A DNA stretch of 20,107 bases from Ophiothrix spiculata (GCA_000969725.1 JXSR01S033471.1); one strand, 5' to 3'; positions 9,746 through 18,755 are shown, counted from the stretch's first letter. Translations and numbers: made by a program. The notes: generated by a model from the sequence alone, not told the origin.

Positions 9746-10014
9746 TATGTGATGACTCACCCCGAAAAGGGGGACTTTGCGACAGAACACTTTTCAAGAA
9801 ACTGGCGAAAATAAGCAGCAAAAAACAAAGAAAATAAAAAGAATTTCAAGCAGATTTTCTGTTGTAAAATTTGATCGGCTTGATCAATTCCGGGATCAAT
9901 TCCAACACATATGGTGTCATTTTAAAGCTTAGAAAATGCTGTAACAGATGAAATAATAAAAATAAAAAGTGATATCTTCTGCAAAATCACCCCTTTCGGG
10001 TGAGCCATCACATA
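9746..10014. mobile_element. Miniature inverted-repeat element, TIR TATGTGATGRCTCACCC (family L, 269 bp)
   Basis: The left end TATGTGATGACTCACCCCGAAAAGGGG and the complement of the right end, TATGTGATGGCTCACCCGAAAGGGG, match over about 25 bases and more loosely for another ten (ACTTTGC / ATTTTGC). TA lies at both outer ends, compatible with a TA target duplication. The interior is AT-rich and non-coding, with a repeated GATCAATTCC motif near 9881-9902. Confidence 0.75.
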
Positions 10015-10478
10015 CGAAGATAACAGATTGGCTACAAAGGAGGTGTTTTAACCTTCAAACAGTGGAATCTTGACACTGAATTGGTGGACAGTTTTACCCC
10101 TGGATGTATTCAGTCTACGCCTTGTACTTTTTATTTATCAACAGAGAACGCCCCTAGAGAGTTCTTGTTTAATCTGACACCTAGTAGTACGCCTAGTTAT
10201 TTTGTTATTCATTATGCATAAATTTGTGTGATCATATCCAGGCCTGGGGTAATATTCAGGTTTGAAAATCATAAATATTTGATCATACAGATATTTATAT
10301 TTAAAACTAATATGAGTTTGTTTCTTGTAATAAATCCGAAATGGAGCTTAAAATAGGTGGCCTCTTATGAATTTGATCAAATGTCTTCCATCATGGCCAG
10401 ACACAAACTTTTGTTCCTTAGTACCTTTGGATATTATTTTCATCAATCTCTGAATGATGATAAAAAATATGGATGGAA
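10015..10478. other. Intergenic, no gene recognised
   Basis: AT-rich. An open frame that begins at 10357 runs into the following transposon and ends in a T-rich tract, so it is not taken as a gene. Confidence 0.4.
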
Positions 10479-10753
10479 TAAGGCAAAAAAAAAAATTGTT
10501 TGGTTGCCCTCCAGAGCTTTTTTCAGAGAGGGTCGGTCGGTCAGGTTTTTTTTATTTATATTTTATTTTTTTTAATACTCTTCCATGTACTGCTAGGTCG
10601 ATCGGCCGCTCCAGCCTTCACAACTTCCCCCGCGACATCCAAATCAAAACAATCAAATACTTCTGTAGTAATTTAAAATAAAAAAAAGTTTGGGTCGGGC
10701 TGAAAAATAGGGTCGGTCGGTGGAGGTCAACCAAACAATTTGTTTTTGGCCTA
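10479..10753. mobile_element. Miniature inverted-repeat element with GGTCGGTCGG motifs (family M, 275 bp)
   Basis: The left end TAAGGC followed by an A-run then AATTGTTTGGTTGCCCTCC pairs with the right end (complement TAGGCCAAAAACAAATTGTTTGGTTGACCTCC). TA is at both outer ends. The interior has GGGTCGGTCGGTCAGG (10530-10545), GGTCGATCGGCCG near 10596 and AGGGTCGGTCGGTGGAGG near 10709, plus long T and A tracts. No coding capacity: the short frames crossing it are composition artefacts. Confidence 0.75.
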
Positions 10754-10932
10754 ATCACATAAAAATGTGTTTCCTGATGATATTTTGTGAAAGCAATTGA
10801 GACTAAATTGACTTAAGAATTGAACAATTTTTATTTTTGGCCAGAAATTGATGTAAGCAGTATTACAACAATTAGGGAAATTGAAACTGATGTCGGCCGG
10901 TAAGTCGATCACAAGCCAGTAAGATGCTCAGC

Positions 10933-10996
10933 TGACCAATCCCTGAATCATACAGTGTTCTGTGTGACCAATCCCTGATTCACACAATACGCTGTG
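10933..10996 (+). repeat. Two-copy 32-bp tandem duplication
   Basis: The unit starts TGACCAATCCCTGA and ends CTGTG. Copy 1 is 10933-10964, copy 2 is 10965-10996, with about six differences. A similar GGTCAATCCCTGATTATA sits at 14796-14813, suggesting this is part of a dispersed sequence. Confidence 0.65.
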
Positions 10997-11523
10997 CAAA
11001 AACTAAGCATGTAACACAAATTTGGGGAAAATCTTGCAAATGTTGTAATGATTTAATGTTGAAATTAACACATGAGTAGTACATGTATTTTAAAACCCTT
11101 ATCTAATCTTATTTTAAGAACAGCCAAACAGCTTGTCGTTATCAGTGAATATTGATGTAGAATTTATAAAACTCTACTAAATTCATATGATTCTCATAAA
11201 AATAATTGGAATATGCAATAGTAATTTATACAATAACTGTGGGGTTACTTGAATTCAGTTCAGTTAAAATATGAATATTATAAAGATGGTAGTAAGAAAT
11301 GATATTTACAATGCGCGTGTTCGTGAGTTTCAGGTGAATTCAAAATATATAGATTTACCAATAATATTATTACTCTTAACCGTAATTTTAATTCTGAATT
11401 AGATAATTGTTTTGAATGTAGACAAAAAGAAATACTTAAGAGCCATAAGTACACATCCAATGAATTTTATGCAAACACTTACTCATGCTGTGTAATTTAG
11501 TAATTTTTGTACAGTATTTGAAA
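10997..11523. other. Intergenic, AT-rich, no gene recognised
   Basis: No repeats, RNA genes or coding signals are supported here. Confidence 0.4.
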
Positions 11524-11531
11524 CCTAAAGT

Positions 11532-11843
11532 CCCGGGGGAGGGGGGGGTTAAACATTTTGTACGGGTAAGTGCCTGCCGGACTTTGAAAAACTGACCATA
11601 TCTATACCTATTTTTGGCTCAAAAACCCACCCATTAATATACCATTTTTAATGGAAAAGCACTCAGTTTTACTCAAATTAGGTGCTTTTTTTGCAAATTT
11701 TTCCAAAAAGCACCCAATTTATGGAAATTGGGTACTTTCAGCTGAGACGAAAACCACCCGATCACTATACCAAATTCTGTGAAAACCCACCCCAAAAGGC
11801 AGGCACATAAAGGTTTACCTTGTCAATGTAAGTAACCCCCAGG
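11532..11843. mobile_element. G-run/C-run terminal element, copy 4 (family F, 312 bp)
   Basis: Begins CCCGGGGGAGGGGGGGGTTA and ends TAAGTAACCCCCAGG. Flanking 8-bp repeats are CCTAAAGT (11524-11531) and CCTTAAGT (11844-11851), one mismatch. Just inside the ends an imperfect inverted repeat continues (GTGCCTGCC near 11571 and GGCAGGCAC near 11799). The interior has repeated AAGCACCCA and AAAACCCACCC motifs and does not resemble families D, E or G. No coding capacity. Confidence 0.72.
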
Positions 11844-11887
11844 CCTTAAGTATACCTTTTCCAAATGGTCCCTTAGATTAACAAGCT

Positions 11888-12038
11888 GGGGTAGCCAGCC
11901 AGACTCACAGGAGGTTTCTGATAGAATGTTCTAAGAATTCATATTTGACTAATCCAGATATGCAATGGTCATAGGGATATGGTAGGTGGATATGGTGGAT
12001 TAGTCTGTATGCGTATCATAGGTGCGCCTGGCTACAGA
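11888..12038. repeat. Small imperfect fold-back element
   Basis: GTAGCCAG at 11891-11898 pairs with CTGGCTAC at 12028-12034 and neighbours. Inside, GACTAATCCA (11947-11956) pairs exactly with TGGATTAGTC (11996-12005). The arms are interrupted, so an element of about 150 bp is possible but its ends are not defined. Confidence 0.4.
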
Positions 12039-12039
12039 G

Positions 12040-13520
12040 CACATAGCTCTGTAATCCGGTAGCGCGTATGTTCAATGGTATTATATGAAAATGTTTAATG
12101 TTACCAAAATGTAAAACATACCCCCCCCCCCACCGCACCCCTTAATAACCCATTTAGGAATCCCAGGTCACTCATAAACAGTTGAACTTTTATAAAATTA
12201 TACAGAAGCAAGGACAAACGGCAAAAGCCATTAATTATGCAGGCCGAAAATCTTTTGATGTTATGCACTCAAGTCATTCAAAATCTCTGTGCATGTTAAG
12301 CTATGTTAGAAAATCAATGAGTAATCTGCGGACTAATATAATTATCAAAGATTGCCAATAAACAAATATGTGTCAAGGAAAAGTCATATTACGGTCTATG
12401 GTCAAGCCTATCCCGTGATGCACCATCGTATGATGTTTGTTTATATCTATATGGTCGGGTAATTGTACGGTCAATGGAATTTATTCGTTTTGTCTCTCGT
12501 ACTGCAATATGGGATATGGCTTGGAATAAGCAAAGCAGAGATCCCATAATTCTCATCTGTCAAATGTTGGCCTGTTGTGTAAGTCATATATAGGCCTACA
12601 GTAGAATTGCACATGTTCATAAAACAGAATCATTGCAACATGGGATTGGTTTGAATAATTATAAAAACAGGATGTTACGTCATGATTTCATAATTTTTAC
12701 ATAAAATTGACCATTAAAACCATACAAGAATTCTGATTCACAAAACAACGACTGAAATTTGTATTCAAACACGATATCTTCCTATATGTGCAGTCATTTT
12801 CGCCGGCGATCTTTTTTGACCAAGATATTTGGAGTCAAATTCATACAAGAATATTGCTTTACCTATGCGAAAAGGAATCGTGTGACCCGTGGAAATGTTT
12901 TGTGGTGCTGCGCACATTGACCTGCGGTGGGTCATAGCGTCCAGAGATCAACACTTATTATGGGTAATTTGTTAGCAAGTAGCTGACTTTCTCAACAATC
13001 TTGGCTAAAATATGATCTTCTGTTAACTTGCACTGACTTTTGTATAAGGTTTCCAGATGATTTCCCAAGATCCAATTAAGATGGTATTGCCACTTGTCTC
13101 TGTTAATTTATTTTTCAAATCTTCGTGGGAAATGATCAAGTAACCTCATTGCTATATAGTCAACAACAAGAAATATCAAAAGATGATTGTAATTTGTAAC
13201 TTTGCAGTTATGCCTCAAAATTGTTTCAATTGATAGTGTAACCTGGCCAACCATTTAAAAAAAAACTGACTGGATTTTTTTTATTTATTTTTATTTTTGA
13301 TCAGAATTTTTTTCTTTCTTACTTTTCTGAGAATTTTTTTCATACATTTTACTTTCCAAATACACAGAGATTCGATAAAAACTCACAATTATGCCTTTTC
13401 CTTGATTTTCTTCTTTATCAACATTGTGCTAATATCTGAGAAAAGGTGGGAAAAAATAAATATCGTAAATGGGTGACCCAACTTGCTTTCCTTATGTTAT
13501 GCCAATCAAAAGATGTTTTG
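12040..13520. other. Intergenic, AT-rich, no gene recognised
   Basis: Contains a C-run (12121-12131) followed by CACCGCACCCC that resembles the right end of the G/C-run elements, but I could not find a matching left end or flanking repeat. The part at 13256-13350 is A/T homopolymer-rich. No coding or RNA signal is supported. Confidence 0.4.
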
Positions 13521-13700
13521 ATAATATTAATAATAATAATCTTCACCTATATGGCGCTCTAACAAAAACACAGTGCCTTACAAAAATAGTAAACAAGCAA
13601 AAATGCAGCCAATGAGAATAAACAAGACAAATCACTAATGCGTTTTCAGCAACCGCTTGAAAATAGGCATAGACAGTGCCTCCCTGATCCTGATTTTTAA
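13521..13700 (-). repeat. (ATT)n-tailed SINE/LINE 3' end
   Basis: On the minus strand the sequence runs through TTAGAGCGCCATATAGGTGA into a tail of ATTATTATTATT (complement of 13521-13540). A body ending GCGC.ATATA.GTG..ATTATT is a widespread 3'-end signature of animal SINEs and their partner LINEs. The 5' limit near 13700 is a guess. Confidence 0.5.
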
Positions 13701-13957
13701 GGCATTAGTGGTAAAAAGTCAGCAACTAGTTGACAAAAAAGCCAAATAAGTTGTTTTCAGTTTTTAAAAATGAGTTCTTGACGAACATCCAAAAAAAAAG
13801 GAAGTATCTCTAATGTAAGCTCAATTTGTTGTAGATATGTTCTGATGTATACTTAATTTGCTGTAGATATGATGTACATTTTGTATATAACACTATAATC
13901 TGTATATTCCAGAAAGATTTATAAATATATTTGTACCACAATCGGATGTAACACTTG

Positions 13958-14575
13958 TACAGGGTGTCCCAGAAAAAACCTTACAATCTTTGCGTGTAAT
14001 TTTCTTGGGTTTAACAGATAGTTCGAAAGTATGTAAAGGTTGCATTTTATAGCCCATGATTGATCTTTTAGATACCAGTTGTTTCATTTCAATCGGTAAT
14101 GTACAACAAAAGTTATGATTGTAAAATTTTCTGGTCCAATTTCACGAGTTTGTAAGTTCCCCTTGAATGAAGCTCTATTGAGTATTGTAATTGATCTGCT
14201 CATTCAACCGTACTAATGTTTACTCATTTATTACGTACATGCTCTCTTTTATCTGTGCTGAAAAAATGAACAAATTTGATGTAAAAATAAGACAGATATG
14301 ATACATTTTCCAAGATGACCCATTTTTATTCCATTCAGAAACACCCCCCCCTACTTTATGGCCAATAATCATGAAATTGGACCAGACAAAAATCCACCCA
14401 AATATTTGATAAAACATAACTTTTGTTGTATACTACCGATTGAAATGAAACAAAAGGTATCTGAAAGTTCAAATTCATGTGCTATAATATGCCACCTTTA
14501 CATACATTCTTGACTATCTGTTAAACCCAAGAAAATTGCCTGCAAAAGATTGTGTTTTTTCTGGGACACCCTGTA
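13958..14575. mobile_element. Inverted-repeat transposon, TIR TACAGGGTGTCCCAGAAAAA (618 bp)
   Basis: The left arm (13958-14147) and right arm (14370-14575) are inverted repeats of about 190-205 bases. Shared blocks include the TIR, TTAACAGATAG / CTATCTGTTAA, ATTTCAATCGGTA / TACCGATTGAAAT and CTGGTCCAATTTCA / TGAAATTGGACCAG. TA lies at both outer ends. The terminal motif is shared with the element at 3040-4098, so the same superfamily is likely. The central ~220 bases are non-coding, with a C-run at 14344-14351. Non-autonomous. Confidence 0.85.
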
Positions 14576-14807
14576 GTCACATGTTGTGAATCGGTGCTAG
14601 ATGTAATACAGTGTAATAAACTAAGAGCAAACAAATTGCCAAACAGTTATTTAAAATTTTCTGTGAATTTGTTGAAAAGTAAAAGGTCAAGCACTTGATA
14701 AAATTAAATGTTTTGAGTAACTAAGTTTTTTTGCATATGGAGTTCCATATGTAAATGTGAATTGACGTCATTCACAAGTCGCACATTGACAATAGGTCAA
14801 TCCCTGA
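14576..14807. other. Intergenic spacer between transposons
   Basis: AT-rich. A small palindrome CATATGGAGTTCCATATG is at 14734-14751. No coding signal. Confidence 0.4.
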
Positions 14808-14815
14808 TTATAGGC

Positions 14816-15129
14816 CCAGGGGGGCCATTCAGATATAATGCTGCAGGCATAGCGTAACAAAGAAAAAGGTGAATTAGGGTTGTTTTTGAGGACAGAAGGG
14901 TGTATCAGGTATCAAAAGCAGCCATTTTAGCTCATTTTCAAGAAATAGGGTACTTTTTCAAACCCTTGTGTTAAAATGATAACAGTAAATTCTCGATTAA
15001 GGTTGTGAATGGGGGAAAAAGGGTATATTTTGGCTTCAGAAACAATCGCCCTTTAGGGGATGTTTTGAAAAACTGTGGTCACGCTATGCCTGCAACATTA
15101 TACTTAAGTGCCCCCAACCCCCCCTTGGG
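14816..15129. mobile_element. G-run/C-run terminal element, copy 5 (family D, 314 bp)
   Basis: It is flanked by the perfect 8-bp direct repeat TTATAGGC (14808-14815 and 15130-15137). It starts CCAGGGGGGCCATTCAGATA and ends AAGTGCCCCCAACCCCCCCTTGGG. The inner inverted repeat is TATAATGCTGCAGGCATAGCG against CGCTATGCCTGCAACATTATA. It is nearly identical to copy 2 at 5679-6006 and lacks the ~15-base segment that copy 2 holds at 5782-5796. The high identity suggests both inserted relatively recently. Confidence 0.88.
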
Positions 15130-15151
15130 TTATAGGCCAAACAAAGTTTGT

Positions 15152-15237
15152 TGGACAAGGTAAACAATAATACACGGTGCAGGTCGTATTTACTTACAAT
15201 GGGGCCCTGCACTCTGGATTTTTGTTTACACTATCCA
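15152..15237. repeat. Tiny inverted-repeat element (~86 bp)
   Basis: TGGACAAGGTAAACAATAAT followed by a block ending GGTGCAGG at the left pairs with the complement of the right end, TGGATAGTGTAAACAAAAAT followed by a block ending AGTGCAGGG. About 25 of 31 positions match. Only ~24 bases lie between the arms. No flanking duplication was identified. Confidence 0.5.
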
Positions 15238-15449
15238 TAAATTATTGCTTAGCCTATCTGTATTAACGCTGAGGCCTAAAATACAAGATATTGTTTTGCC
15301 CTCTCACCTCAAAATTCAGAGTGGGTGCAGGTAGATATGATTATTTCAGTTTCTCCTTGAGAGAAACTTCCAATGTCATTATGTTTATGCAATGGTTGAG
15401 AGGAAAATTGTATTGTGTCATGACAATCAATGTTCCCTAGGGTTTCTGA

Positions 15450-15960
15450 CCCGGGGGGACCGCTCAAGATGGCAATTGGTACTCGTGCTCAACATTAAGA
15501 ATGGCGTAAAAGGGTCTGAATTTGTACCATAGGTGGCGTCTACGTTTTTAGAAAAGGGGATTATTTTCAGCATAATTTACAACATCTAAAGGGTTCTAAT
15601 TGCAGGCTACCTTAGAGCCAAGGGTCACTTTTCGCTTAAAGTTGCTCAGCTGAGTATTATGCTATACATGTTTTGAATAAAAAGTTCTTGAAACAAGAGA
15701 AAATAAGTATTGACTTCATATAAATGAATGAAAAACTTCAATTGGTATCATTTTTAATACCTAATTTGTTAGCAAATGGTCATTACAAACTTATGCCATT
15801 ATGCCATTTGGGGTGTGATTTTCAACATTTTCACTGACCTTAAGCCATTTAGGGGTGCAATTTGCTATCAACAATTACGCCATTTAGGGTCCAATTTTGT
15901 GGTTGTCTGACAAGCATGAGTACCACTTTATTTTTTGAGCCCCCCCCCCCCCACCTCGGG
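15450..15960. mobile_element. G-run/C-run terminal element, copy 6 (family G, 511 bp)
   Basis: It is flanked by the perfect 8-bp direct repeat GTTTCTGA (15442-15449 and 15961-15968). The element starts CCCGGGGGGACCGCTCAA and ends with GAG, a 14-base C-run, then ACCTCGGG. Inner ends are inverted (GGTACTCGTGCT at 15478-15489, and AGCATGAGTACC at 15913-15924). The interior has several TAAGG/ATTTAGGG-type sub-repeats (for example GCCATTTAGGG at 15844-15854 and 15879-15889) and an unrelated AT-rich central part near 15650-15790 that may be a later insertion. No coding capacity. Confidence 0.85.
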
Positions 15961-15968
15961 GTTTCTGA

Positions 15969-16250
15969 GCTTGCATCAGTTTGGCCAAAGTTGAAGAAAT
16001 GCTTGCACCAAAGTCAACAACTGAGGCTGAAATTGGCTATTAAAATAAGCAAGAATTGCCCATATTTTGAGAAACGTGTTGCGTAAATTTTCTAGCTCCT
16101 TTGCCAATGGTGTGCTATATAACTTAAGCACGAATATTGATGACAATCAGAATGAGTTGTTAATGAATTGTTAACTTCTTCCTGATACGATATTTGACAC
16201 AGCAATATTGTTTATGGTTATAAGAAATCTGCAATTATTCTCTTCACTCG
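15969..16250. other. Intergenic, no gene recognised
   Basis: This is AT-rich sequence with no supported features. Confidence 0.4.
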
Positions 16251-16340
16251 CTGGTTAAGCTGACAGGGGCACAAGAGTTAATGACTAGGCATGGAACCAT
16301 TCCAAAATGGGAACTAACTAACAGTAAGCCAGCTTAACCA
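16251..16340. repeat. Short inverted repeat TGGTTAAGCTG, and partner repeat across family H copy
   Basis: TGGTTAAGCTG (16252-16262) pairs perfectly with CAGCTTAACCA (16330-16340), bounding ~89 bases. Separately, the segment 16287-16323 (GGAACCATTCCAAAATGGGA core) is an imperfect inverted repeat of 16808-16838, directly abutting the TTAA element. An older inverted-repeat element interrupted by that insertion is one explanation. Confidence 0.45.
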
Positions 16341-16475
16341 AATAAGATGCAAATCAGAAATTGTAAATTGCGCACGAAAAGTTATGCAACACATTCTCCT
16401 ATTCACAAAATCGCATAAATTGTTATGGTAATTATATAGAATGTTTAATTTTCATGCTTACTTGGGGAAACTAGC

Positions 16476-16807
16476 TTAAAGGAGCTTGGTCCGATTTTTC
16501 TAAATTTCGTTTTCAGTGTCATATGAAAGATGACCACTAAAGAGGTTTAAGTTCCAAATTTCAGCTGAATTGGTCAAGCCGTTTTCATTTTATGGGCAAC
16601 TTTGTGTTTTGGAGCTGCCTATTCGCTACTGTGTAAAATTAATTATGGTTACCATAATTAGACACATTTTCACATATATCTCCAAAATGGAACATAACTA
16701 AGCCGAGTAATTTCACAGGGGTAAAAAGAAATCATGAGCAAAATTTTGGTACCAAAATCTCAAAAAGTTTGAAAAAAAGTTGAACCAATCGGACCATGCT
16801 CCTTTAA
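16476..16807 (+). mobile_element. TTAA-flanked miniature element, family H copy 1 (332 bp)
   Basis: Starts TTAAAGGAGCTTGGTCCGAT and ends ATCGGACCATGCTCCTTTAA: an 18/20 inverted repeat with TTAA at both ends. It aligns over its full length with the copy at 18990-19296 in the opposite orientation. Shared blocks include TGGTTACCATAATTAGACAC, CATAACTAAGCCG and TTTTGGTACCAAAATCTCAA. Non-coding. Confidence 0.85.
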
Positions 16808-16853
16808 TGTTAGTCATGTCCCATTTTGAATGGTTCGTGTCTATAATAGGTGC

Positions 16854-17158
16854 GTCCACATTGAGGCCTTTCATTCTCAAGTCATACTCAAGAAGTCAGA
16901 TTCTCTAGATTGACTCTAGTATTAGCATGGTGTGAACTGTGCAGAAATTCTTCTACTCGAGGTTTTGACTGGCTAAAACCCTGAATGTCAATCCCAAGAA
17001 AACTTGGGGTTTTGTCAAGGTCTCTGCTCTTATACTCGAGTAGTGGCTTTGTTGTTGTGATATCAACAAGGTCAGTCAATTGTTTGCCTTGTTTTTGAAT
17101 GCCTGAGGTGACATAATTAGCTTGTATCATTCTTGAGAATTAGTTTTCCAATGTGGAC
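16854..17158. repeat. Imperfect inverted-repeat element (305 bp)
   Basis: The left end GTCCACATTGAGG and the complement of the right end GTCCACATTGGAA match. They then continue through ATTCTCAAG and ATAC.CAAG over roughly 40 imperfect positions. The interior holds a perfect hairpin CCCAAGAAAACTTGGG (16993-17008) and an inverted CTACTCGAG / CTCGAGTAG pair (16952-16960 and 17035-17043). No flanking duplication was found. An 80-codon minus-strand frame spans the interior but shows no domain. Confidence 0.5.
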
Positions 17159-17775
17159 AGGATTCTGAAAACTCTAGAATAAGGACTACTCAAGTATTCC
17201 AAATTCCCGAGAATGAAATCACCTTGTGAACACAGCTATTGTGTCCCTGAAAGATGATAAGCTAACATAATTCTGTCTATAGAATAGTCAAAATCTTCGG
17301 ATCTTTTATGAAAAGACCCCATATTTCCAACTATTGGTTTGGGTACAAATTGTTTTCAGTGACGTATTTTAAGATATCATAGTCATGCGTGAAGCTTAAT
17401 CATGTGAAATAATGTAGTTATATCAGTGTCATTGCTTGCCACTAATGAGCGAAATACTGGTGGTTAATTGGCTAAATTGTGTTTTTCAACATAAGCGTGC
17501 TATTATCCAAGTTAGTTCTCCCTTAAAAATGATAATACCCTTTATTTGTACAAAACAACACTGAATTGATATTTATATAAATAAGAGGAAACAAAACCTT
17601 GCATACCGGTAGTAAAGGTTTATCCTGTAATGCATCTGCATTGTATTCTATCATGAGAAAGTTGTTATTACATCGCTATGTACATGAAATCTGCTAACAA
17701 GTACCTTTTGCATTAATACTGTTATAGAATATTCTATACAAAGGAAAACTATAAACTGGCCCTTAATTGTAAGGC
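17159..17775. other. Intergenic, no gene recognised
   Basis: This is AT-rich sequence. The first 60 bases loosely resemble the inverted-repeat ends of the preceding element, so a second decayed copy is possible. Nothing else is supported. Confidence 0.35.
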
Positions 17776-18053
17776 TGAAAACATAGTCGTCCTCCAAACA
17801 AAATTTTCGCTACCAAACATTTGGTCGTGAGTCTTGACTTCACCAAATATTTGCCATCGAATTTTAAGTATGAACCGGTAACAAACATTTTGTGCAATGC
17901 ATATGGCAATTCAATACATGTGTAATCTAGCACAATATTTTATTTGGTCTCAACTCTGTGTTGAAGTTATTTAATTTGGAGTCACTCGTCATTTTGATGT
18001 CACGACCAAATGTTTGGTAGCAAAATTTCGTTTTGAGGCCGACTATGTTTTCA
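17776..18053. mobile_element. Miniature inverted-repeat element, ~54-bp TIR (family J, 278 bp)
   Basis: The two ends are inverted repeats over about 54 bases: TGAAAACATAGTCG.CCTC.AAAC.AAATTTT followed by GCTACCAAACATTTGGTCGTGA. The ATTTGGTCGTGA / TCACGACCAAAT match is perfect. The interior repeats related ACCAAATATTTG and AACAAACATTTTG motifs, as if built from degenerate copies of the end. No target duplication is certain. No transposase. Confidence 0.75.
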
Positions 18054-18409
18054 TCTAACTGATCAAAATTATATGGAATCTCATTATTGAAATAAAAGTC
18101 CAAGTCATGGACAGGTGTGACCAAATTGAGGCCCGGTCTGTGATTTAGCATCCGGGCCTCCTAATGATGGTATTCATGGTTTTGGATACAAGAGGTTCAG
18201 GGATGGAATACAGGTGGATCAAGCTGTTTTGAGGAGAAACAGAAAATCCTTCAAAGTCAGTTGGGATAATCATGAATTACTGGAAAATTTAGGATGTTTC
18301 CATGCGGCACAGGTCATGATATACTAGATTTAGAGAATTTAGGAGATATTTTATGTGTGTTTCTATTGGGTCTCAAACATTCAAAATATTACAAAAATTG
18401 TGTTTTTTG
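18054..18409. other. Intergenic, no gene recognised
   Basis: A short GGCCCGG...CCGGGCC inverted pair lies at 18130-18158. No coding or RNA signal is supported. Confidence 0.4.
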
Positions 18410-18755
18410 AAGCAATACTATAAGATTTTCATCAAAAATGGTTTATATTAAAAATAGCATAACATGAATGAATGTGACTATCTTAAAACGTTTTCAAATG
18501 TCTTTTGTCAAAACAATTGTTTTGCAATAGACAAAATGCACATGCATGCTCTCCTATACTAATACATGTGGAATTAAATGCGGGATCCCAAATTTAATTC
18601 AACAAATGGCCATAACAGAAAAAGTAAGCATATTTAAGTCAAACCATTTGGAGGGTATTATTATCTACCCAAAACAAAACCTTTCTAAGCTTAACAAAAT
18701 CAAAAGTGATGGGTGATAGGGGGTGCTTCATTTTTAACACTTTATAGTATTGCTT
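18410..18755 (+). mobile_element. Family I element, copy 1 (346 bp), TIR AAGCAATACTATAA
   Basis: The left end AAGCAATACTATAAG (from 18410) pairs with the right end CTTTATAGTATTGCTT (18740-18755). The body is a direct repeat of 19624-19960. Shared blocks include CTCCTATACTAA.ACATGTGGAATTAAAT-type sequence, CATTTGGAGGGTATTA and CTTCATTTTTA. A minus-strand frame overlaps it by chance. Non-coding. Confidence 0.78.

Noticed and set aside
10357..10681. Two plus-strand frames of 72-75 codons
   Set aside because: Both enter the family M element, and their ends are encoded by homopolymer tracts.
12010..12075. tRNA-like sequence (TAGCGCG followed by GTTCAA)
   Set aside because: The spacing between the two motifs is too short for A and B boxes, and no stem structure is evident.
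12121..12142. C-run as a seventh G/C-run element end
   Set aside because: No matching G-run start and no 8-bp direct repeat could be found upstream.
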